A DNA stretch of 64,000 nucleotides, from NCBI GenBank assembly GCA_002778195.1, contig PCDI01000002.1:1943628-2007627 (forward strand). The letters run 5' to 3'. The notes under the pieces were generated by a model. It was not told where the DNA came from, ran no database searches, and was given only the letters and a program-made list of their open reading frames with translations. The DNA is from Raffaelea ambrosiae (taxonomy: Eukaryota > Ascomycota > Sordariomycetes > Ophiostomatales > Ophiostomataceae). Below, in pieces: positions 57,328 through 64,000 of this stretch; the stretch's first letter is position 1; every line of letters starts with the position of its first letter. The position numbers and the translations under genes are program-made.

Positions 57328-58661
57328 GGTAGGAATGCGAGGAAGTTGACAAGGAGAGGCGGATACGAGACGCAGGCGAGGGAGGAAGCCAATTGCCAAG
57401 CAGAAGAAGAGAGGATAGAATAAAATAAAAATGCCACACTTGGAGGTGGGCACGAAAGTGGTATCTATACCCCCCCCCCTCCTCCTCACCAAGCTCCCGA
57501 GTACGAAAGCTGGACAAAGCTCGGGACAAGAGACCCGATCCGGAGCTGCGGTTGGGGAGGGAGCTTCGTCTGTGCCAGTCAAGTTAACTGCAAAGCAAAA
57601 GCACGCCTAGCGGACGACCACGTGTAGTAGAGTCAACGGATCCCACTCAAGACCAGGAACGTCCTTGACCCGCAGATAATATAGCCAACTACAAAAGAAA
57701 CGACATCAGCCACGAATGGGCTGATGGCTTGCCAGTCTGGTCTGATCGTTGCCAGGGCAAGCTTGGGGGAGCTGCCAGGAAAGGAAGATGGTTACGTTGT
57801 CTAGCATACGAGGACCAAGACGGGACATCTTCCCATCCCGCTGCGCATGGGACACAGCCAATAGAATGGAACGGGACGAAGGAGCATGGCATGGCGCAAG
57901 ACCCACGACTCCAACCGAAGAGCCGTTAAACAGAAGACTCGCAGGACCTGCCCAGTCTTGTCTGGTGCCTGAGCACCCCCTCTTTATGTCTTGGGGGCCA
58001 TAGGAAGGCGTCAACTCGTGCCACACAATATACCTTCGGGAGAGGGTAAACGCCCTGTAGAAAAAAAAAAAAAAAACCCGCGTGTAGTTGGGGGACGTTC
58101 AGAAGGGGGAGATGGAGACACTGGTTGATGTGCAAGAGGTGTGGGGAACAGTGTGGGGGAGCTCGGGAAAGCTCAACCGTAAACCGGGGTTGTGGAGGTG
58201 GGCCAACCTTCCCATCTGAGATCCTTGCCAACTAGGCGAGCAGCAGAGTCGCCAGGGTGCCATGCCGGCCTACCGCCCTTCCGTGGACAATTCGGGAAAG
58301 AGTTTGGAGCATTTTATGCACAGACAATAGACTTGTGCAGAGCAACGGCTTGTGTATGTAGCGTCTACGTGAATCGCTATGAATTTTGCTGAGCTTACAG
58401 CATGGTGGCATCACCGGACGCAGATCGCTCGATGCAGACCACTGCATGCACGGGAGGATTGCCGCAGTAGCAAAGGGCTTTCTTTGCTTCAAGCGCAGGA
58501 GCCTGCGCACCCAGAAGCACAAAACACGCCATGCAGATCTTGCCCGCGGCCCCGAGAAGCGGTCCACGTGTTGGTTATTGTCCTCTGTGGGCGGCGTCGT
58601 CTCCCGGCTGGGACAACGCCGTCTTGCCCATGGCCTCCTCCATGCTGCTCTCGTCGGCACC
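57328..58661. promoter_or_regulatory. Monooxygenase promoter and spacer
   Basis: About 1.3 kb. An upstream frame is open into the monooxygenase but lacks family sequence before the ATG at 57327. An A-run is at 58060-58076. No gene is seen. Confidence 0.4.
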
Positions 58662-59017
58662 TCAGGGCGGTGCCGGCTGGCCGGCCGCAAAGGCCGCTTC
58701 GCTCCGGACCAGGTACGCCAGCATGGCTCGGCGGTCGACGGCCCAGCCATGGCCCGCCGCGGCATACGCGGCGGCGTGCGCGGCCTCGGTCTGCAGACGG
58801 GCGCGGAACCCGTCGGGCACATGCGCCCGATCCAGGCACGCCTGGCCGCTGCTGTCCCTGCCGCGGACGGTGCCAAAGAGGGCCCGCAGCATGGCCACGT
58901 TGCCGTAGCGGGGCACCCCCGCCGCCAGCAGCTGCGACGCCATCCGCCAGGACCGGGGTGTCTTTTTCGCGCCCAGCTCGCCCCGGTCGATGAGCACCTG
59001 CAGCAGGTCCCGCCCGT

Positions 59018-59061
<44 letters not shown>

Positions 59062-59080
59062 CGCTGGCCGTCCTGCGCCA

Positions 59081-59115
<35 letters not shown>

Positions 59116-59813
59116 GCCAGCGTCTGCAGCGTCTGCAGCGTCTGCAGCGACTGGATCGGGTCGGTGTAGCCCTGGGTCCATGTTTCCTGCCAGCCGCCGC
59201 GCAGGAGCGCCGCGTGGGCGCGCGGGTGGATCGCGGTGAAGGCCCGCTGGGCGAGGTGCTCGCGCAGACGCTGCGTGTGCGCGTCGCCGGACGGCGGGCC
59301 GGCCGACGCCAGCGCCACCACTGTCTGGAGGTGCCGGGGCGTGGCGCGCGAGGGCATCCGGGTCACGCTGACGGCCACGGTGAGCAGCAGTTCGCGCACG
59401 ACCGCCGACGCGAGCAGCGAGAGGCCCGCGGCGGCCCGCACGGCCGCGTCGGCTGCCACGATGTCGGGGTCGTTGTCCCGGTCCTTGCTGCCCGCGGGCG
59501 GGCGAGCCCCCCGGCAGATGTCCAACAGGGCCCGAAGCCCGCCGAGGAGCGCGGCGTCGTCGTGCAAGTCCACGCAGAGGACGAAGCGCGTGGGCGGCAC
59601 GAACCCCAGCTCCGACACGGCGTCCATCAGCTCGATGGCAAAGCTGTCGAACAGCCTGTCGGGCGGTAGCGTCGCCCGCGGGACATCGCCGATGCAGATG
59701 TGGTTGCCCTGCCTGTACACGCGGTGCCAGGAAACGAATGCCCCCTGAGGCAGTTGCGACAAGGTGACGTCCCGCTGAAGCTGGAAGAGGTACTCTTCAG
59801 GATACTCAAACAT
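58662..59813 (-). CDS. Hypothetical protein with poly-Ala and poly-Asp tracts
   Basis: An intronless frame of 383 residues begins at ATG 59813. Its first 150 residues look like ordinary globular protein (MFEYPEEYLFQLQRDVTLSQ, GDVPRATLPPDRLFDSFAIELMD, RFVLCVDLHDDAALLGGLRALL) and its C-terminus is Ala/Arg-rich and helical. Between them are LQTLQTLQTL, ten Asp and a run of about fifteen Ala, each coded by a perfect short tandem repeat. No signal peptide, membrane helix or domain is recognised. High GC makes long chance frames possible, but the composition of the N-terminal part and the ATG context support a gene. Confidence 0.55.
59018..59150. repeat. Clustered micro- and minisatellites
   Basis: Three arrays lie side by side: (CCG)n at 59018-59063, (GTC)n at 59085-59114 and a 9-bp GTCTGCAGC repeat at 59122-59150. 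On the minus strand they code poly-Ala, poly-Asp and Leu-Gln-Thr repeats within the hypothetical protein. All keep the reading frame. Confidence 0.92.
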
Positions 59814-60162
59814 GGCGCGGGAGAGTTTGTTTTTGCATATTGGACGGTTGTCGATTCTTGCTTGTGCGTTTGTCCGTTTGTTTGCCTGCTTTGCAGCGTC
59901 TCTTCACCGTCGAGTTCATATCTGTCTCGTCTTGACTTTATTCTTACATTTCGTTTCCGCTCCTCGTCACTTGGACGGGCGATTGAGGAGGCTGTGCTTT
60001 TGGAGCCGCTTCCCTGTTCAGCACCTGGGCAAGGCGTTCCCAAGGCTGACTCCGCGGTCGACTGCAACGTCACGAAAGGCTGACATGGACCATTGGGATC
60101 ACGAAACAGGGGTCTACCATTTCTGCGCCATGTACAGACAAACAATGCATACTTTGATTTTC
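59814..60162. other. Short spacer
   Basis: About 350 bp between the hypothetical gene start and the aldehyde dehydrogenase stop; both genes are on the minus strand. It presumably holds the promoter of the former. Nothing else is visible. Confidence 0.4.
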
Positions 60163-61737
60163 TCAATAGGTCAGGTTCACAAACACCGTCTTGGGCTCGG
60201 TGAACATGCGCAGCGCGTTGATCGCGTTCTCCCGGCCCACGCCGCTCTCCTTGCTGCCGCCAAACGGCGCCGTCAGGAAGCACATGCTCACGCAGTTGAT
60301 GCCCACCATGCCGCTGTCAATCTCGGCCGCGATGCGCATCGCCCGGTTGATGTCCTGCGTGAACACGCCGGCCATCAGGCCAAAGTTGGTGTCGTTGGCC
60401 TGGGCCACGATCTCCGCCTCCGTCGCGAACTTGTTGAGCACCGCCACGGGCCCAAAGATCTCCTGCCGCAGGATCTCGGCGTCGGGCGCGACGCCCTCGA
60501 ACACGGTCGGCTGCACGTAGTAGCCCGTGTCGCCGATGCGGTGGCCGCCGACCAGCAGCGTGCCCTGGGCGCGGCCGCGCTCCATGAAGCCCGTGACGCG
60601 GTCAAACTGCGACTTGTCCACCAGCGGGCCGATGATCGTGTTCTCGCCCTCCGGGTCGCCGACGCCCCGCGCCTTGTCCTCCATGAGCTTCTTGTAGCCC
60701 GCGACGAACTGGTCGTAGATGCCCGCCTGCACGTACACGCGGCTGGCCGCGAAGCACACCTGCCCCGTGTTGGCCGTGATGCCGTTGGCGCACCAGTGAA
60801 TGGCGTTGTCGAGGTTGCAGTCGTCAAACACCACGGCGGGGCTCTTGCCGCCCAGCTCGAGCGTCACCCGCTTCAGATTGCTCTTGGCGGCCATCTCCTG
60901 GATCTTGCGGCCGGTCGCGGTCGAGCCCGTGAAGCTGATCTTGCGGACCTTCATGTGGTTGGCCAGCAGGGCGCCCGAGGATCCGTCGCCCGACAGGATC
61001 TGGAACACGCCCGGTGGGAAGCCGGCCTCGCGGATGATGGCACCGAGGGCCAGCGCGGCAAAGGGCGTCTTCTCCGACGGCTTCAGAATGAAGCAGTTGC
61101 CCGTGGCCAGGGCCGGCCCGGCCTTCATGCCGACGTTGCCAATCGGGCCGTTCCACGGGATGATGCCGGCCGTCACGCCGAGGGGCTCGTTGCGCACAAT
61201 CTTGAGGAAGCCGTCGTCCTGCGGGTATGTCTCGCCGGCAAACTTGTCGATCCAGCCGGCAAAGTAGCGGAAGCCTTCGGCGCAGAGGTTGATCTCAAAC
61301 GACCCAAACGCACCAAACGGCGCACCGAGTGTGATGCGGGTCAGCTCGGCCAGCGCCAGGCCGTTTTCTTCGAGGAGGTCGGCCATCTTGAGCATCATGT
61401 CGCGGCGTTCGCGGGGCGCAATCTTCTTCCATGCGGGAAAGGCGGCCGCGGCGGCGTCGACGGCGGCGTTGACGTCGGCCTCGCCTGCGAGGGGGACATC
61501 GTCGGCCACGAGGGAGCCATCCTTGGGGTTGTGCAATTCGAGTTTCTTTGTGTTTTTTGAGTCGACATACTAGATGATGTTAGGTTTCCATGGAAGCACG
61601 ATACGAAAGTTTGCACGACAGCGTGATCCCACCTCGTTATTGATGAAGAGCTGTTTGGGAAGGCTGCTCTTGCTGAAGGGGATCTCAAACTTCCTGGGGC
61701 CCTCCGGCACCTTAAGACTGGGGCCGAGAGATGTCAT
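60163..61737 (-). CDS. NAD(P)-dependent aldehyde dehydrogenase
   Basis: Two exons, 61737-61633 and 61569-60163, encode 503 residues, the usual ALDH class length. The splice gives QLFINNEYVDSKNTKKLEL, the conserved N-terminal strand. Key residues are present: PWNGPIGNVGMKAGPAL, ILKPSEKTPFAAL (the cofactor Lys), SFTGSTATGRKI, LELGGKSP (Glu273), NTGQVCFAASRVYV (catalytic Cys307) and EIFGPVAVLNKF. The protein oxidises aldehydes to acids; the substrate is not defined. No peroxisomal or mitochondrial signal is evident, so it is probably cytosolic. It lies near a Baeyer-Villiger monooxygenase and an alcohol dehydrogenase. Confidence 0.94.
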
Positions 61738-62837
61738 ATTTTCCGTATTTGTGCTTGTAGTGATGCTTGTTTTGGAATGCTCGAGTTCTCAAATATGCTA
61801 CAGTGAGTGGCGACTGCTTCCTCTCGGACAAGTATGCAAGCGCAAGGACGCCACGGTGGCACTGGGTTTCTTTTTCTTCTTTTTACGCTTCCTTCTCAGT
61901 GGAACGCTAAAAGCTACCCGAGACTGACGAGCACCTGCAGTTCTGCAAAGGGACGGGGACAGCGGAAGGGGAGAATGCTAACTCCATTGACAGGCAACGT
62001 TTAGGAGCTGTCTCGCCTGGCGCCGAAGAAGGTGCCAAACGAACAGCCGGAAGGTACCCGTCCTGGGTTGCACGTTCCAGATGTTGGGGTCAGTGAGGAG
62101 ATGCCCCTCACGAGGAGCAGTTTCGTGGAGTCGACCAGCAGCAAAAAAAGTGAAACATTGCGAGGACCAATACTCTCCTTAGTGCTGTGGGGTAGTGGAA
62201 ATTGATATCCGGGGAAGATTGTCCGGGGTAGACCCACGCAGAGACTAAACTAACCGGCCAAGACCAGACGTGCTGGTAGATCTTGGGAGGCAACGAGCAA
62301 GACGACGATAGAAGTCGAAATTCGACCACTGCCGTACGGAATGACCTTGGGGGTGAACTGGAGTATGCTCAGACTAGAAAAGGTCACACTTCAGTACTTC
62401 AGGCCCAGTAGGATGACTTTTTATAGAGAACTGAGAGAACGAAAAGCTCGATAAATACAGGTCTAGGCCGGGTCACTATAATAGTCTCTACAACGGCCGT
62501 AAACAAGGAATTGGGGATCCGGTCCGCGCAGGGTAATGGCAGCCATCTGTGTAGTGCGGTTGTACATGCCAACCCGGCAGCAGTCACAGGGACACTTGCA
62601 CTTGCCTCTGTACGGAGAGCAACGTCCGCAGGGGCACCAGGGCATCGCTGCTTCGGTTCCCCCCTGCGGGTAGTGCTGCTAACTATATATTTGGATTCTG
62701 GGAAATCAGAGACGTACATGCTCCTCATACATTCAGTTCCCCGGTCAAACAGGTTCTCATTCCTCGTGCAGCAACACCATTCTCGATACGTCATCTCTAC
62801 ACCCATACACCATATCCATCCACGTACCTACCCGAAT
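61738..62837. promoter_or_regulatory. Divergent promoter between ALDH and ADH
   Basis: About 1.1 kb between two starts facing apart. It contains a short cysteine-rich minus-strand frame at 62463-62645 (see findings) but no recognised gene. TATATATTTGG at about 62684-62694 is a TATA-like element about 150 bp before the alcohol dehydrogenase ATG. Confidence 0.45.
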
Positions 62838-63944
62838 ATGGCTATCCCCCAGACCATGCAGGCGGGCCAGTGGGACCCGGTGAGAACCAGATCCTTGGGT
62901 CGTGGGCCCTCCTTCGATTCGGTGCACTAATACGCATCGCAGAAAGCCAAGCAGGTGGTCGTCAACACGGTGCCTGTGCCCAGCCCGGGCCCCAACCAGT
63001 TCCTGGTCAAGATCAAGTCGGCCTCGCTGTGCCACAGCGATCTCATGAACATGGAGTATCCCGCCAGCGACGTGCCCGTGACCATTGGCCACGAGGGCGT
63101 CGGCCACATCGTCGCGTTCCACCCGTCGGCCGAGGGCAGGGGCTTCGCGCTGGGCGACGCCGTCGGCTTCGGCTACTTTATCGACTGCTGCTTCGAGTGC
63201 GACGGCTGCATGATCCACAACACCCACTGCTCCACCGGCCGCCCCAAGGTGCAGGGGTTTGCCGCCGACGGCTTCTTTGCCGAGTACGCGGTCGTCGACT
63301 ACCACAACGGCATCGTGCTGGACGAGGCGGTCTGGGACCTGCGCACCGCGTCGGCCATCTTCTGTGCCGGCATCACCGCCTTCAACTCGGTCGACAGCTG
63401 CGCCATGCAGCCGGGCCAGTGGTTCGCCGTCATCGGCTGCGGCGGCCTCGGCCAGCTGGCCACGCAGTACGCCAAGGCCATGGGCCTCCGCGTGATCGGC
63501 ATCGACGTGGCCGACGCCAACCTGGCCGAGACCCAGAAGCAGGGCGCAGAGGCCGTCTTCAACTCGCGGACGAACCCGGACTACATCCAAGACATCAAGG
63601 CGCTGACGGGCGGCGGCTGCCACGCGGCGGCCGTCTACACCAACGTCAAGCCCGCCTTTGTCGGCGCGCCCAAAGTGCTGCGCCTGGGGGGCACGATGAT
63701 GGTGATTGGCATCGCCGCCGAGGCGCTCGAGTTCACGTGCATGGACATGGTGCTCGGCATCTACAAGATCAAGGCGGACAGCACGGGCATCCCGCAGCGG
63801 ATCCCCAAGGCCCTGGCGTTTTCGGCCCAGCACAACATCCGGCCCGTCGTGGACGTGCGGGGCGGCCTGGACCAGCTGGCCGGCATGGTCCGGGAGATGC
63901 AGGAGGGACGCAACACGGTACGGACGGCCGTGGTGTTTGAGTAG
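62838..63944 (+). CDS. Zinc-dependent alcohol dehydrogenase
   Basis: Two exons, 62838-62879 and 62943-63944, encode 347 residues. It is a medium-chain zinc dehydrogenase of the yeast ADH type: catalytic zinc from SLCHSDLMN and IGHEGVG, structural zinc from CCFECDGCMIHNTHC, and the NAD loop VIGCGGLGQLATQYAK followed by an acidic residue (VIGIDVAD), which indicates NAD preference. It interconverts alcohols with aldehydes or ketones in the cytosol. The short first exon MAIPQTMQAGQWDP is typical of fungal genes of this family. A 75-bp shifted duplicate of its 3' end follows the stop codon. It is divergent from the aldehyde dehydrogenase. Confidence 0.94.
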
Positions 63945-64000
63945 ACGGGGCGGGCCGGCATGGTCCGGGAGATGCAAGAGGGACGCAACACGGTACGGAC
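63878..64000. repeat. 75-bp-period direct repeat at the ADH 3' end
   Basis: Sequence 63878-63925 recurs at 63953-64000 with one mismatch. The spacing of 75 bp is a multiple of three, so the copy remains in the same frame after the TAG stop and would code the same tail residues (GMVREMQEGRNTVRT). The second copy is cut by the window edge. Confidence 0.95.

Overview
The window is nuclear DNA of a filamentous ascomycete. The evidence is short GT-AG introns (about 50-150 nt) with CTRAC-type branch sites, pyrimidine-rich leaders, many Zn(II)2Cys6 regulators and MFS sugar porters, and GC-rich coding sequence separated by AT- and homopolymer-rich spacers. Protein style suggests Pezizomycotina, probably Sordariomycetes; I cannot name the species. 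I rebuilt most genes as multi-exon models, and each model keeps its reading phase across every junction.

Layout. 0.2-18 kb is mainly housekeeping: ribosomal protein eL37, a small Ser/Thr/Gly-rich protein, a 5.8 kb stretch with no recognisable gene, an MCT-like MFS transporter, DPH2 (diphthamide), a frameshifted alpha/beta-hydrolase relic, RFT1 (dolichol-oligosaccharide) and DBP3 (ribosome-biogenesis helicase). 18.6-30 kb carries a secreted subtilase with a protease-associated insert, a divergent pair of Zn2Cys6 factor and short-chain dehydrogenase, and an alpha-glucoside-type sugar porter. 32-40.6 kb carries a ten-exon Zn2Cys6 factor, myo-inositol oxygenase, a phosphotransferase relic and a second sugar porter.

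41.6-50.8 kb is a compact proline-metabolism cluster: proline dehydrogenase, a pyrroline-5-carboxylate (P5C) reductase, a Put3/PrnA-like Zn2Cys6 factor and P5C dehydrogenase. A third sugar-porter-family gene lies just downstream. The promoters of the first two enzymes share GATA motifs next to paired CCGG half-sites, which suggests joint nitrogen and proline control. The dehydrogenase intron holds a 15-bp minisatellite interrupted by a 75-N assembly gap.

55-64 kb has a tRNA-Pro(AGG), a Baeyer-Villiger-type monooxygenase, an orphan GC-rich protein with microsatellite-coded poly-Ala and poly-Asp tracts, an aldehyde dehydrogenase and a zinc alcohol dehydrogenase. The three redox enzymes could form an alcohol/ketone oxidation route. 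The last 75 bp begin an in-frame duplication of the alcohol dehydrogenase tail. I found no transposon, CRISPR array or rRNA gene.
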